A stretch of DNA of 64,000 nt, taken from NCBI GenBank assembly GCA_027627225.1, contig CM051032.1, positions 66,867,045-66,931,044 on the forward strand, in the 5' to 3' direction. This document shows positions 11,621 through 25,684 of the stretch, piece after piece. The position numbers and the translations under genes were made by a program. Source of the DNA: Congeria kusceri. Lineage: Eukaryota; Mollusca; Bivalvia; Myida; Dreissenidae. The first letter of the stretch is position 1, and the number at the start of each line of letters is the position of its first letter. Below the pieces are notes generated by a model, which worked only from the letters and a program-made list of their open reading frames with translations, was not told where the DNA came from and did not search any database.

Positions 11621-12097
11621 GGGCTTTCTATATTCTTTGAGAATATTCTTTATTCTTAGTCTTAAGTCCAGGAATAGGTTGGTGAATACGGGCCCTGGTC
11701 CTCTTGGGACTCAGGGTCCTGTCTTATCAAAGGTCTTACGACAAGTTTAAGTTACGACTGAATTTTGTAGTTTAATAAAATAGACATTTATTATCAGTAT
11801 GTTCCTGAAATAAAGGACATGTGAAAGGTACCAAAGAGATTAATTGAATTACTGAAATAAAGTAATCATAGATGTTGGTGCTTAGGATTTATGCTTCTTC
11901 GAAAATTGTATCATAATGTAAATATGCCCTACGATGTTTAATAAGACTTGAACCTGGTTTATACTGTTAAAACAATTAGCTTTTTACTGTATCAAAATTT
12001 ATCTAAACTAGTTTATTTGTTGTTGTTTTTTTTACTTGTATGCTTAATCATTATACTCCCATTGCTAATTATAATACAATTGTTTCATAATTTTATT

Positions 12098-12364
12098 TGA
12101 GGCGTGTCTTGGGAAACACAGGCGTAATGCATGTGCGTAATGCAAGTGTCGTCATGAATAAGCTTGTGTAGTCCGCACAGGCTAATTCAGGATGGTACTT
12201 TCCGCCTGCAGTGGATTAATGTCTAGAAGAGACTTCCTTGAAACAGAAAATACCATAAAAGCGGAAAGTGTCGTCCGGGATTAGCCTTGCGGACTTCACA
12301 GGCTAATCAGGGACAACACTTTACGCACATCGCATTAAGCCCAGTTTTCCCACGACACATCTCA
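12098..12364. mobile_element. MITE-A full length, unit 2
   Basis: Copy of 3189-3455. Confidence 0.88.
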
Positions 12365-13170
12365 ATAAGATTTTAAAGGAAAGTGTTCCTTTAACCTAGT
12401 TTACACTAAGTGCATTTTTAAAATGCTTAGGCCAGAATTTGTTGATTTTTAGTTTCTCGGATCTGCCGACCCGTTTTTTTTTTAATACAAAAAAAAATAT
12501 TAAATAAAATTGGAAGAAATCCAATATTGTAAATATAGTAAACCAACCATTGATGAAAATTATTGATATCCACTGATGCCGTATTCCTTATAGATATAAA
12601 AAGTTTTCAACTCGCAGTTATAATGTAAAAAGACAGTGAAACATATATTCATTCAACGTAAATCATGTTGATTTTATGTGCATGTTTATATAACACACCT
12701 TGCATTGAGTGATTATTGCTATTGTCATGTTCATTGCGGAAAAATGTGTTTATGATAGAATTTTATTTTTATTCTTTATTTTATTTCCATTGTTGGACAG
12801 GGCAGTTTTCCAAAAATGTCTGAGAAACTACAGATAAAAAGTCTCTGGCCTTGTTGTACACATGCCTAATAAAAGCTTTGGCACAGATTAAAATTTAATG
12901 GCAAACTAGAAAGGTCTTACTTATTGACAACGTAATAGTTTAAACATATCTTTTCTGATTTAAAGCGAAATTGACATAGCACACAGCATTAAGCTTCAGT
13001 ATTACTACAGATGCTTTTTGGCTGCTAAACTTGCAGATACTTTGCATGTTCTTTAGCTCGCCTAAACACAAAGATAAAATGAATGTGAGAGATCATTTTA
13101 CGGGGTTTTGATTCATATAAAGGTTACTTCCCTTTGATATCATTGCAGACGTTACTTGTATGATATATAT

Positions 13171-13362
13171 TAGAGGCGTGTCCAGGGAAAACCGGGTTTA
13201 ATGCATGTGCGTAAAGTGTCGTACAGTGGATTTATGTTTAGAAGAGACTACCTTGAAACAGATATATATATACCTATATAAGCCTGTGCAGATTGCACAG
13301 GCTAATCCGGGATGACACTATACGCACATGCATTTAGCCCGGTTTTCCCACGACACGCCTCA
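13171..13362. mobile_element. MITE-A internally deleted, unit 2
   Basis: Copy of 4262-4453. Confidence 0.87.
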
Positions 13363-13593
13363 TTATATTCCTATAGTCTGATTTCTCCATAGTGTTAATA
13401 TATACCATAAAAAATGACACAACACGCAAACCTTAGCTCAGTCATGGACAAGAAAACAAACTACTTTTTAGTTGTACTAAGTAATTTTTTCCAGTGAATT
13501 ATTATGTTTCAGCCATTTCAACATATGGTAGAACTTAATCATCGTGTGGTGGCATGTTCTTATTCTTTGTATCCATTGAAAATCAAAGATCAT

Positions 13594-13716
13594 ATGAGGC
13601 GCATTGTGGGAAAACTGGACTTAATGTATATGCGTAAAGTGTCATCCCGGATCAGCCTGTACAGTCCGCACAGGCTAATCGGGGATGGCACTTTCCGCTT
13701 TTATGGTATTATGGTA
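13594..13716. mobile_element. MITE-A left half, unit 2
   Basis: Copy of 4685-4807; carries CTGGAC as in unit 1. Confidence 0.82.
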
Positions 13717-14995
13717 TTTGAGAACTTTTATAGTCATGGGGCCTGGTTTCAATATCCCATATTTAAATTTGAGACTAATATTGAGATTTGAGAACTTTTA
13801 TAGTCATGGGGTCTGGTTTCAATATCCCATATTTAAATTTGAGACTAAGATTGAGATTTGAGAACTTTTATAGTCAGGGGGTCTGGTTTCAATATCCCAT
13901 ATTTAAATTTGAGACCAAGATTGAGATTTGAGAACTTTTATAGTCATGGGGCCTGGTTTCAATATCCCATATTTAAATTTGAGACTAAGATTGAGATTGA
14001 GAACTTTTATAGTCATGGGATCTGGTTTCAATATCCTGTATTAAATTTGAGACTAATATTGAGATTTGAGAACTTTTATAGTCATGGGGTCTGGTTTTAA
14101 TATCCCATATTTAAATTTGAGACTTAGATTGAGATTTGAGAACTTTTATAGTCATGGGGTCCTGTTTCAATAACATGTATTTAAATTTGAGACTAAGATT
14201 GAGATTTGAGAACTTTTATAGTCATGGGGTCTGGTTTCAATATCCCATATTTAAATTTGAGACTAATATTGAGATTTGAGAACTTTCATAGTCATGGGGT
14301 CTGGTTTCAATATCCCATATTTAAATTTGAGACTAAGATTGAGATTTGAGAACTTTTATAGTCATGGGGTCTGGTTTCAATATCCCATATTTAAATTTGA
14401 GACTAATATTGAGATTTGAGAACTTTCATAGTCATGGGGCCTGGTTTCAATATCCCATATTTAAATTTGAGACTAAGATTGAGATTTGAGAACTTTTATA
14501 GTCATGGGGTCTGGTTTCAATATCCCGTATTTGAATTTGAGACTAACATTGAGATTGAGAACTTTCATGGTCGTGGGGCCTGGTTTCAATATCCCATATT
14601 TAAATTTGAGACTAATATTGAGATTTGAGAATTGTTATAGTCATGGGGTCTGGTTTCAATATCCCATATTTAAATTTGAGACTAATATTGAGATTTGAGA
14701 ACTTTTATAGTCATGGGGTCTGGTTTCAATATCCCATATTTAAATTTGAGACTAAGATTGAGATTTGAGAACTTTTATAGTCATGGAGTCTGGTTTCAAT
14801 ATCCCATATTTAAATTTGAGACCAAGATTGAGATTGAGAACTTTCATGGTCGTGGGACCTGGTTTCAATATCCCATATTTAAATTTGAGACTAATATTGA
14901 GATTTGAGAACTTTCATAGTTGTGGGGCCTGGTTTCAATATCCCGTATTTAAATCTGAGACAAAGTTTGAGATTTGAGAACTTTCAGTCATGGGA
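13717..14995. repeat. 70-bp tandem array, unit 2
   Basis: Same length and copy order as 4808-6086. Confidence 0.96.
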
Positions 14996-15486
14996 CCGGG
15001 GGGTCATGTCATAGCTATGTAAGGTCTTAATCTCTAACTTAACGGTTATTATACAATATTAGTGATGCACGTGAATCTGTGCATGTAATTTTAGAATGCT
15101 GTTTTTTTTACCGAGTCTTTTAATCTTTCCTTTGTTATTTTTATAACTTTTAGCTATTAATTTCATGTATTTTTGTGATACTCTATAAGCTTAGGTATGC
15201 AATAGTAAATGTGAAATCTCATATACATACATACTTTATTGTCCTGAATGACATTTTATTTTCATTGATCAGTATTTTTAGTTGTGGCTTTGTTTGAAAT
15301 CGAGACCTTTTGTAGTCATTAAGTCTGTCATGGAGACAGGCCTAATGATTAAAATGTTCTCAATATATAAACCTATCTAAACTTAGTCTTTATAGCCAAT
15401 GCAAAAACTTGTATGAATCAAGCCTTGTTTGTTTTGTTTTTTGTTAATATACTTCTGTTGGAACTAAGTTTTATAGTTATTGACCA

Positions 15487-15748
15487 TGGGCCCGTATTCA
15501 CAAAGCTCCTTAGGGAAAACTTAAGTATATTCCTTAAATTTATCAAATTCCTCAAGTCTGCGGTTACTTCACATAGAGAACTTTTTACATTTAACTGTTT
15601 CAAACATAGTCAATATTACTTTGATATTTCAGATTTTACCCTTTTCTTAACGTAAATCAGTGGATTTCATCTGAAATGTTCACTTAAGTACAGTCTTAGT
15701 TAAGATTTGTTGTAGGAGCTTTGTGAATACTTTGTGAATACTGGCCCT
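15487..15748. mobile_element. Second TTCACAAAGC-type MITE, unit 2
   Basis: Copy of 6578-6839. Confidence 0.83.
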
Positions 15749-15790
15749 GAGCTCAACCAACAGGCCCCAATTTCTCAAATATTCTTAAAA

Positions 15791-16690
15791 CACTGTATTA
15801 TGTGAAGTTAGAATAAGACATCAAACATGGAATGGACATGATTTTTGTTCTTTTTTCACATAAAAATGAGTATTTCATGTTGTTTATGTATTTTTGTTAT
15901 ATTATGTCAATACTTTTGGTATAATTAGCATATTTCCATGATTTATTCATTAAAACTCACTGTGTCTTTTATCATTTGTACTGTATTTATAAACTGTGTT
16001 CATGCATGCATGGACACAGTTCAATTTTTGTGTGAAAAATTTGTAACTCCATACAAGTATACAGTTTTGTGGTAAAATCAGTTTTACTGATGTAGTTACA
16101 TATGCAGGTGTCTATTGCACTAATTACTCTGCAAACACATTATTATGTGAAGTTGGAATAAGACATCAAACTTAGAATAAACTGTTTTATTTCAGCAATG
16201 TTTTATTTGCAGTTTACCATTTGTAATATCAGAATTTTGCAGAGTAAGAAGTGCATTAGACGCCTACATTTATAACTGCAGCAGTAAAATTGATTTTGCT
16301 ACAAAACTGTATTATTGTATGCATTTACAAAATTTTCACAATTTTTTTTAACTGTGTCCATGCGTGCATGAACACAGTTTATAAATACAATAAAAATTAT
16401 CAAAGACACAATCAGTTTTAATGTAAAAGTCATGGAAAAATGCTATTTATATCAAAAGTATTGACATAATATAACAAACATACATAAACAACATAAAATA
16501 CTCAGTTTTAGGTGAAAAACGAACAAAACTCATGTCCATTCTATGTTTGATGTCTTATTCTAACTTCACATAATACAGTGTTTGCAAAATTATTAAATTA
16601 CAAATGATAAACTGCATATAAAACATTGCTGTAATAAAACAGTTTACTCTATGTTTAATGTCTTATTCCAACTTTACATAATACTGTGTT
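15791..16690. mobile_element. Nested foldback element, unit 2
   Basis: Copy of 6882-7781. The tail to 17919 shows no recognised feature. Confidence 0.82.
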
Positions 16691-18981
16691 ATACATACGA
16701 TTGACACGACAAATTACATGTCGGATAAACATTTCTGTGTCAGATAATCATGATAAATAACATTTGTGTTGGAAAATCAATTGTAAAACAATAATTTTGA
16801 TTGATGAAATAAGAGACTTAAGCCCGTTATCCTTAACAATTTTCGAAAAACTGGACCCAGAAGGTCACATTCTGACGTTTTGCCATCAAATGACCTTTAA
16901 GAATTGGTAGTGATAGCCTGATTGGTGTGAAAAACATTTTTCCTTGGAATATTTTGTTGATGAAGAGTGGGGAATGACTAAGCAAGACCTTGTGCTTATG
17001 CATTACTTATCCAGTTTTTGTTAGCATACTTCTTCGTATTAAAACTTGAGGGCCATGCAGGAAAAACGTGTAAAATAATTATACAAAATATTAACAAGTG
17101 CTAAGTGTTAATTCATATTTACAGGGGTGCTAAGCATTAATACATATTAGCACTTAATGGTTTTTTCCTAGTCTTATTTCACATCAACACTGTTTAATAC
17201 GTCACATAGAGTTGATAGAAATTTATGAAGGTCTAATAATCAAGGGTAAATGTGACAAGGGAGTGTTGTTAAAGATGGACTTGACAATTTTGTACGCAAA
17301 TAGTAATGTAAAACCATTCGTTTCTTGTAATGATGTCAGTATATTGTGAAAAAGAGATTATAATAAATGTTGAGAATAACTTATGTTCAGAAATGCGTAT
17401 TGAGGGAGAAATCTAAAACTAAAATAATACTTTGCTACACAGCATACTATACTATACATGTACATACGTCTTGAAGAGTCAGATCTATTGTTAGCGCATG
17501 CGCAATTTTTATTTTCTTATTCAAAACAGAATATAGCCCTGAGTGTAGAATAAACGGGTCTGTATTGACAGAAAAGATTTATTTGCATTTTTCAATATAT
17601 AAAATATTCCTCTTCAAGGCTGTGCTAAGACGCGGATAGAATGTTGAAATGTTGAAAGTCTGTTGAAGTTGAAATAACTGTTTTACTGATTTGTTTTTGT
17701 TCAGAACATTCTATTTTAACTAGTTTATCTATGATAATTAAAATTTTATTAATCAAACAAATATTATTTTTCCCAGCTTTAGGTCAATTGATGCTATAAT
17801 TCCCAATTTCATGGGTATAGGTCATTTTCCCAAAATGGTGAAAAAAGCCCTGTTTTCATCTGTTTTCATCATTATCTAGTAAGCAGAAAACAAGTTATCC
17901 AAAATTAATGCACAATAAAATACACTCAAGAAAAAGTGCATTTTCATGGAGAACAATACACTTTAAATGCACTTAAGTGTGTTAATGCAGGGATGATGCA
18001 GACAAAAATACACTTGTTTTCTTTAATAAGTGTATTTTTTCTGCATTTTGAAGTGTATTAAACTCTTATTATATGCATGGTGCCAATACCGCAGCGTTAA
18101 ATGCGTATTAAATACACTTTTTCGAGAAGGGTGGGTAGAACCAGTACTTGGTGTCTTGAGAAAGATAATTGGAACTCTCCCTGAGTGGGAATTTGAACTC
18201 ATGACCTCCCACTTATGTTTGTTATCACAAAGTCACTTATTTCAAAGTTTCAGATATGTCCAAGTTGAAAATAGTTCTTTCTTCTTTTTTATTTTATATA
18301 AAAAGAATATGGTTTTCTCTAGATTTTAACTCAAATTTACACTCAAGTAGTTTTCTATCCCAAATAGTACATGTATTTTTACACTTAATTTCTATGTGTT
18401 TTTAAGTGTTGACGTCTGTGGTGGGTGTTTTCAAGCCATGATCCGAGTTTGACGGACAATGCAAACACATTTACACTTCTTTTCTCAGGTTTTTGTCATT
18501 TAGTGTGCCTTTCATTGAGTAAAAGGTTTGCAGTATAGTAATATATTAAAAAAATATGTACAGCATTGCTGTTAAATAATATGATATCACTGTTTTATGG
18601 TATAATTTACCAAACAATTGGACTGAATAGTTTAAAAGTCTATAATCAAACATTTGATATGTCAAAGTCATTTTGAATTCCTGTCGACTTAAAGATAACA
18701 AAGTTCAGCTGTACTAACTTGTTATTTCTTTAAAATAATTATGATCCTTGCATTTTATAGGTTATGTAACCAAATTGACCGCATGTATGCTGCACATGTC
18801 AAAAATAAAAGTTAAAACTACGAACTTGAGAATTTCTAGGAACACCAATAGACCCCATGCTGTCATACAATATATTCGATGTTGCACAATACGCTATTTA
18901 AGGAGAGTATTGCCATTGTATGGAAGTGTCTTAGTGCCACAGTCTAAATTATTTTTGAATTCCATTATCTCATCATTAGGA

Positions 18982-19086
18982 AATACTAAGTCCTAATTAG
19001 GAGGTACTAAGTCCTAATTAGGAGATACTAAGTCCTAATTAGGAGAAAGTATCTCATAATTAGGAGATACTAAGTCCTAATTAGGA
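18982..19086. repeat. 21-bp TCCTAATTAGGA array, unit 3
   Basis: Same five sites and spacing as in unit 1. Confidence 0.85.
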
Positions 19087-19849
19087 AAGCTTTTAATTAA
19101 AACAGTCTGTATTAGTTAAATGTAAAATGTAAAGAAACTTTAAAAATAAGGGTCATTTTTTTAATGTTTGTTGATATTTTTAGCTCTACTGGCCAGGAAA
19201 CCTTTGCAATTGCATTTCATCCGTTGTGTGTGCGTGCATCCATGCGTCTGTGCATCAGTAGTTCGTCTGTTAACACATACTTTAAAACATCTCCCCATAA
19301 ACTACTGGGCAGAATTCAACTAAATTACACAGAAAACATCCTTGGGTGACAGACATTTGTTCATATGGTTCCGGTCCATTGACTTTTCTGAAACAGGAAA
19401 TACCATAAAAGCGGAAATTGACATCCCGGATCAGCCTGTGGGGGGTGCATTAAGTCTGGTTTTCCCACGACATGCCTAATATAGACTTTAATAGAAAAAA
19501 CTCCTAAAAATCATATTGTCTGAAACTACAGGGTTGAGGCATTTGATATTTGGCATGTAGCATTAATGTTTATTCCTATACCAAAAAGTCATAAAATAGT
19601 GCTCTTTGGCTAAAAAATGGCCTCCCAGTGCTCAAAGTTTGTTATAATTATGGACTTTAAATAGGAAACAAATATTCTTGTCCAAAACTACTGAAACTAA
19701 ACAAGACCTAAGCCTTTTATAATTGGGATGAAGCCATGTCATATTGTCCTGTTTACAATTGTTTAAGTGATGCCCATATTCAACAAGCTGTTCTTATAAT
19801 TAAGAATAAAGAACAGACTTAGACTGAAGAAAATATACTTCTACGTTCG

Positions 19850-20258
19850 CAAATATGCTGGGTAGTGGGTACCAAATATGCTGGGTAGTGGGTACCAAAT
19901 ATGCTGGGTACCAAATATGCTGGGTAGTGGGTACCAAATATGCTGGGTAGTGGGTACCAAATATGCTGGGTAGTGGGTACCAAATATGCTGGGTAGTGGG
20001 TACCAAATATGCTGGGTACCAAATATGCTGGGTAGTGGGTACCAAATATGCTGGGTAGTGGGTACCAAATATGCTGGGTAGTGGGTACCAAATATGCTGG
20101 GTAGTGGGTACCAAATATGCTGGGTACCAAATATGCTGGGTAGTGGGTACCAAATATGCTGGGTAGTGGGTACCAAATATGCTGGGTACCAAATATGCTG
20201 GGTAGTGGGTACCAAATATGCTGGGTAGTGGGTACCAAATATGCTGGGTAGTGGGTAC
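19850..20258. repeat. 23/16-bp VNTR, unit 3 (15 long + 4 short)
   Basis: Order LLS LLLL S LLLL S LL S LLL. No GGATAC variant. Confidence 0.97.
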
Positions 20259-20351
20259 CAAAATGAATGTTGCTTATGTTATTTTAACACATCGTTCTAA
20301 ATAAAGAATGCTGCAATTAAAGTGAGTGAAGACCAACTACGATTCAAACTC

Positions 20352-20614
20352 AGGTCTGGTATTCACAAAGCATCTTAAGTCATTTCTTAAATATTTTCAC
20401 TTAAGTGCAAAATTTGAATGTATTATATTTCTTTACGTAATAAACAGATTAATATGTTGTTGATATTCATACAATAACATTTTCTTAACGATATTATTTT
20501 CAAGTATAACTTAGTGAAAAACTGTTTTTGTATGGAATTATACTGTTGAGAAAAAGTCCACATTTAAGGATAAGGATACAATTTAACTTAAGATGCTTTG
20601 TGAATACCACCCCT
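20352..20614. mobile_element. TTCACAAAGC MITE, unit 3
   Basis: Copy of 2449-2711. Confidence 0.85.
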
Positions 20615-21091
20615 GGGCTTTCTATATTCTTTGAGAATATTCTTTATTCTTAGTCTTAAGTCCAGGAATAGGTTGGTGAATACGGGCCCTGGTCCTCTTG
20701 GGACTCAGGGTCCTGTCTTATCAAAGGTCTTACGACAAGTTTAAGTTACGACTGAATTTTGTAGTTTAATAAAATAGACATTTATTATCAGTATGTTCCT
20801 GAAATAAAGGACATGTGAAAGGTACCAAAGAGATTAATTGAATTACTGAAATAAAGTAATCATAGATGTTGGTGCTTAGGATTTATGCTTCTTCGAAAAT
20901 TGTATCATAATGTAAATATGCCCTACGATGTTTAATAAGACTTGAACCTGGTTTATACTGTTAAAACAATTAGCTTTTTACTGTATCAAAATTTATCTAA
21001 ACTAGTTTATTTGTTGTTGTTTTTTTTACTTGTATGCTTAATCATTATACTCCCATTGCTAATTATAATACAATTGTTTCATAATTTTATT

Positions 21092-21358
21092 TGAGGCGTG
21101 TCTTGGGAAACACAGGCGTAATGCATGTGCGTAATGCAAGTGTCGTCATGAATAAGCTTGTGTAGTCCGCACAGGCTAATTCAGGATGGTACTTTCCGCC
21201 TGCAGTGGATTAATGTCTAGAAGAGACTTCCTTGAAACAGAAAATACCATAAAAGCGGAAAGTGTCGTCCGGGATTAGCCTTGCGGACTTCACAGGCTAA
21301 TCAGGGACAACACTTTACGCACATCGCATTAAGCCCAGTTTTCCCACGACACATCTCA
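21092..21358. mobile_element. MITE-A full length, unit 3
   Basis: Copy of 3189-3455. Confidence 0.88.
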
Positions 21359-22164
21359 ATAAGATTTTAAAGGAAAGTGTTCCTTTAACCTAGTTTACAC
21401 TAAGTGCATTTTTAAAATGCTTAGGCCAGAATTTGTTGATTTTTAGTTTCTCGGATCTGCCGACCCGTTTTTTTTTTAATACAAAAAAAAATATTAAATA
21501 AAATTGGAAGAAATCCAATATTGTAAATATAGTAAACCAACCATTGATGAAAATTATTGATATCCACTGATGCCGTATTCCTTATAGATATAAAAAGTTT
21601 TCAACTCGCAGTTATAATGTAAAAAGACAGTGAAACATATATTCATTCAACGTAAATCATGTTGATTTTATGTGCATGTTTATATAACACACCTTGCATT
21701 GAGTGATTATTGCTATTGTCATGTTCATTGCGGAAAAATGTGTTTATGATAGAATTTTATTTTTATTCTTTATTTTATTTCCATTGTTGGACAGGGCAGT
21801 TTTCCAAAAATGTCTGAGAAACTACAGATAAAAAGTCTCTGGCCTTGTTGTACACATGCCTAATAAAAGCTTTGGCACAGATTAAAATTTAATGGCAAAC
21901 TAGAAAGGTCTTACTTATTGACAACGTAATAGTTTAAACATATCTTTTCTGATTTAAAGCGAAATTGACATAGCACACAGCATTAAGCTTCAGTATTACT
22001 ACAGATGCTTTTTGGCTGCTAAACTTGCAGATACTTTGCATGTTCTTTAGCTCGCCTAAACACAAAGATAAAATGAATGTGAGAGATCATTTTACGGGGT
22101 TTTGATTCATATAAAGGTTACTTCCCTTTGATATCATTGCAGACGTTACTTGTATGATATATAT

Positions 22165-22356
22165 TAGAGGCGTGTCCAGGGAAAACCGGGTTTAATGCAT
22201 GTGCGTAAAGTGTCGTACAGTGGATTTATGTTTAGAAGAGACTACCTTGAAACAGATATATATATACCTATATAAGCCTGTGCAGATTGCACAGGCTAAT
22301 CCGGGATGACACTATACGCACATGCATTTAGCCCGGTTTTCCCACGACACGCCTCA
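22165..22356. mobile_element. MITE-A internally deleted, unit 3
   Basis: Copy of 4262-4453. Confidence 0.87.
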
Positions 22357-22587
22357 TTATATTCCTATAGTCTGATTTCTCCATAGTGTTAATATATACC
22401 ATAAAAAATGACACAACACGCAAACCTTAGCTCAGTCATGGACAAGAAAACAAACTACTTTTTAGTTGTACTAAGTAATTTTTTCCAGTGAATTATTATG
22501 TTTCAGCCATTTCAACATATGGTAGAACTTAATCATCGTGTGGTGGCATGTTCTTATTCTTTGTATCCATTGAAAATCAAAGATCAT

Positions 22588-22710
22588 ATGAGGCGCATTG
22601 TGGGAAAACCGGACTTAATGTATATGCGTAAAGTGTCATCCCGGATCAGCCTGTACAGTCCGCACAGGCTAATCGGGGATGGCACTTTCCGCTTTTATGG
22701 TATTATGGTA
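22588..22710. mobile_element. MITE-A left half, unit 3
   Basis: Copy of 4685-4807; carries CCGGAC, as does unit 5, where units 1 and 2 have CTGGAC. Confidence 0.82.
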
Positions 22711-23989
22711 TTTGAGAACTTTTATAGTCATGGGGCCTGGTTTCAATATCCCATATTTAAATTTGAGACTAATATTGAGATTTGAGAACTTTTATAGTCA
22801 TGGGGTCTGGTTTCAATATCCCATATTTAAATTTGAGACTAAGATTGAGATTTGAGAACTTTTATAGTCAGGGGGTCTGGTTTCAATATCCCATATTTAA
22901 ATTTGAGACCAAGATTGAGATTTGAGAACTTTTATAGTCATGGGGCCTGGTTTCAATATCCCATATTTAAATTTGAGACTAAGATTGAGATTGAGAACTT
23001 TTATAGTCATGGGATCTGGTTTCAATATCCTGTATTAAATTTGAGACTAATATTGAGATTTGAGAACTTTTATAGTCATGGGGTCTGGTTTTAATATCCC
23101 ATATTTAAATTTGAGACTTAGATTGAGATTTGAGAACTTTTATAGTCATGGGGTCCTGTTTCAATAACATGTATTTAAATTTGAGACTAAGATTGAGATT
23201 TGAGAACTTTTATAGTCATGGGGTCTGGTTTCAATATCCCATATTTAAATTTGAGACTAATATTGAGATTTGAGAACTTTCATAGTCATGGGGTCTGGTT
23301 TCAATATCCCATATTTAAATTTGAGACTAAGATTGAGATTTGAGAACTTTTATAGTCATGGGGTCTGGTTTCAATATCCCATATTTAAATTTGAGACTAA
23401 TATTGAGATTTGAGAACTTTCATAGTCATGGGGCCTGGTTTCAATATCCCATATTTAAATTTGAGACTAAGATTGAGATTTGAGAACTTTTATAGTCATG
23501 GGGTCTGGTTTCAATATCCCGTATTTGAATTTGAGACTAACATTGAGATTGAGAACTTTCATGGTCGTGGGGCCTGGTTTCAATATCCCATATTTAAATT
23601 TGAGACTAATATTGAGATTTGTGAATTGTTATAGTCATGGGGTCTGGTTTCAATATCCCATATTTAAATTTGAGACTAATATTGAGATTTGAGAACTTTT
23701 ATAGTCATGGGGTCTGGTTTCAATATCCCATATTTAAATTTGAGACTAAGATTGAGATTTGAGAACTTTTATAGTCATGGAGTCTGGTTTCAATATCCCA
23801 TATTTAAATTTGAGACCAAGATTGAGATTGAGAACTTTCATGGTCGTGGGGCCTGGTTTCAATATCCCATATTTAAATTTGAGACTAATATTGAGATTTG
23901 AGAACTTTCATAGTTGTGGGGCCTGGTTTCAATATCCCGTATTTAAATCTGAGACAAAGTTTGAGATTTGAGAACTTTCAGTCATGGGA
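22711..23989. repeat. 70-bp tandem array, unit 3
   Basis: Same length as the others. Private change GTGAATTG near 23620; shares GTCGTGGGGCC near 23845 with unit 5. Confidence 0.96.
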
Positions 23990-24480
23990 CCGGGGGGTCA
24001 TGTCATAGCTATGTAAGGTCTTAATCTCTAACTTAACGGTTATTATACAATATTAGTGATGCACGTGAATCTGTGCATGTAATTTTAGAATGCTGTTTTT
24101 TTTACCGAGTCTTTTAATCTTTCCTTTGTTATTTTTATAACTTTTAGCTATTAATTTCATGTATTTTTGTGATACTCTATAAGCTTAGGTATGCAATAGT
24201 AAATGTGAAATCTCATATACATACATACTTTATTGTCCTGAATGACATTTTATTTTCATTGATCAGTATTTTTAGTTGTGGCTTTGTTTGAAATCGAGAC
24301 CTTTTGTAGTCATTAAGTCTGTCATGGAGACAGGCCTAATGATTAAAATGTTCTCAATATATAAACCTATCTAAACTTAGTCTTTATAGCCAATGCAAAA
24401 ACTTGTATGAATCAAGCCTTGTTTGTTTTGTTTTTTGTTAATATACTTCTGTTGGAACTAAGTTTTATAGTTATTGACCA

Positions 24481-24742
24481 TGGGCCCGTATTCACAAAGC
24501 TCCTTAGGGAAAACTTAAGTATATTCCTTAAATTTATCAAATTCCTCAAGTCTGCGGTTACTTCACATAGAGAACTTTTTACATTTAACTGTTTCAAACA
24601 TAGTCAATATTACTTTGATATTTCAGATTTTACCCTTTTCTTAACGTAAATCAGTGGATTTCATCTGAAATGTTCACTTAAGTACAGTCTTAGTTAAGAT
24701 TTGTTGTAGGAGCTTTGTGAATACTTTGTGAATACTGGCCCT
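24481..24742. mobile_element. Second TTCACAAAGC-type MITE, unit 3
   Basis: Copy of 6578-6839. Confidence 0.83.
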
Positions 24743-24784
24743 GAGCTCAACCAACAGGCCCCAATTTCTCAAATATTCTTAAAA

Positions 24785-25684
24785 CACTGTATTATGTGAA
24801 GTTAGAATAAGACATCAAACATGGAATGGACATGATTTTTGTTCTTTTTTCACATAAAAATGAGTATTTCATGTTGTTTATGTATTTTTGTTATATTATG
24901 TCAATACTTTTGGTATAATTAGCATATTTCCATGATTTATTCATTAAAACTCACTGTGTCTTTTATCATTTGTACTGTATTTATAAACTGTGTTCATGCA
25001 TGCATGGACACAGTTCAATTTTTGTGTGAAAAATTTGTAACTCCATACAAGTATACAGTTTTGTGGTAAAATCAGTTTTACTGATGTAGTTACATATGCA
25101 GGTGTCTATTGCACTAATTACTCTGCAAACACATTATTATGTGAAGTTGGAATAAGACATCAAACTTAGAATAAACTGTTTTATTTCAGCAATGTTTTAT
25201 TTGCAGTTTACCATTTGTAATATCAGAATTTTGCAGAGTAAGAAGTGCATTAGACGCCTACATTTATAACTGCAGCAGTAAAATTGATTTTGCTACAAAA
25301 CTGTATTATTGTATGCATTTACAAAATTTTCACAATTTTTTTTAACTGTGTCCATGCGTGCATGAACACAGTTTATAAATACAATAAAAATTATCAAAGA
25401 CACAATCAGTTTTAATGTAAAAGTCATGGAAAAATGCTATTTATATCAAAAGTATTGACATAATATAACAAACATACATAAACAACATAAAATACTCAGT
25501 TTTAGGTGAAAAACGAACAAAACTCATGTCCATTCTATGTTTGATGTCTTATTCTAACTTCACATAATACAGTGTTTGCAAAATTATTAAATTACAAATG
25601 ATAAACTGCATATAAAACATTGCTGTAATAAAACAGTTTACTCTATGTTTAATGTCTTATTCCAACTTTACATAATACTGTGTT
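24785..25684. mobile_element. Nested foldback element, unit 3
   Basis: Copy of 6882-7781. The tail to 26913 shows no recognised feature. Confidence 0.82.

Larger units (their letters stand above)
9011..17919. repeat. Macrosatellite unit 2 (8909 bp)
   Basis: Second unit, direct orientation. It is 101 bp shorter than unit 1, and the whole difference lies in the VNTR (three long and two short repeats fewer). Elsewhere I found only scattered single-base differences, for example AAAAAAT against AACAAAAT about 630 bases into the unit. Confidence 0.97.
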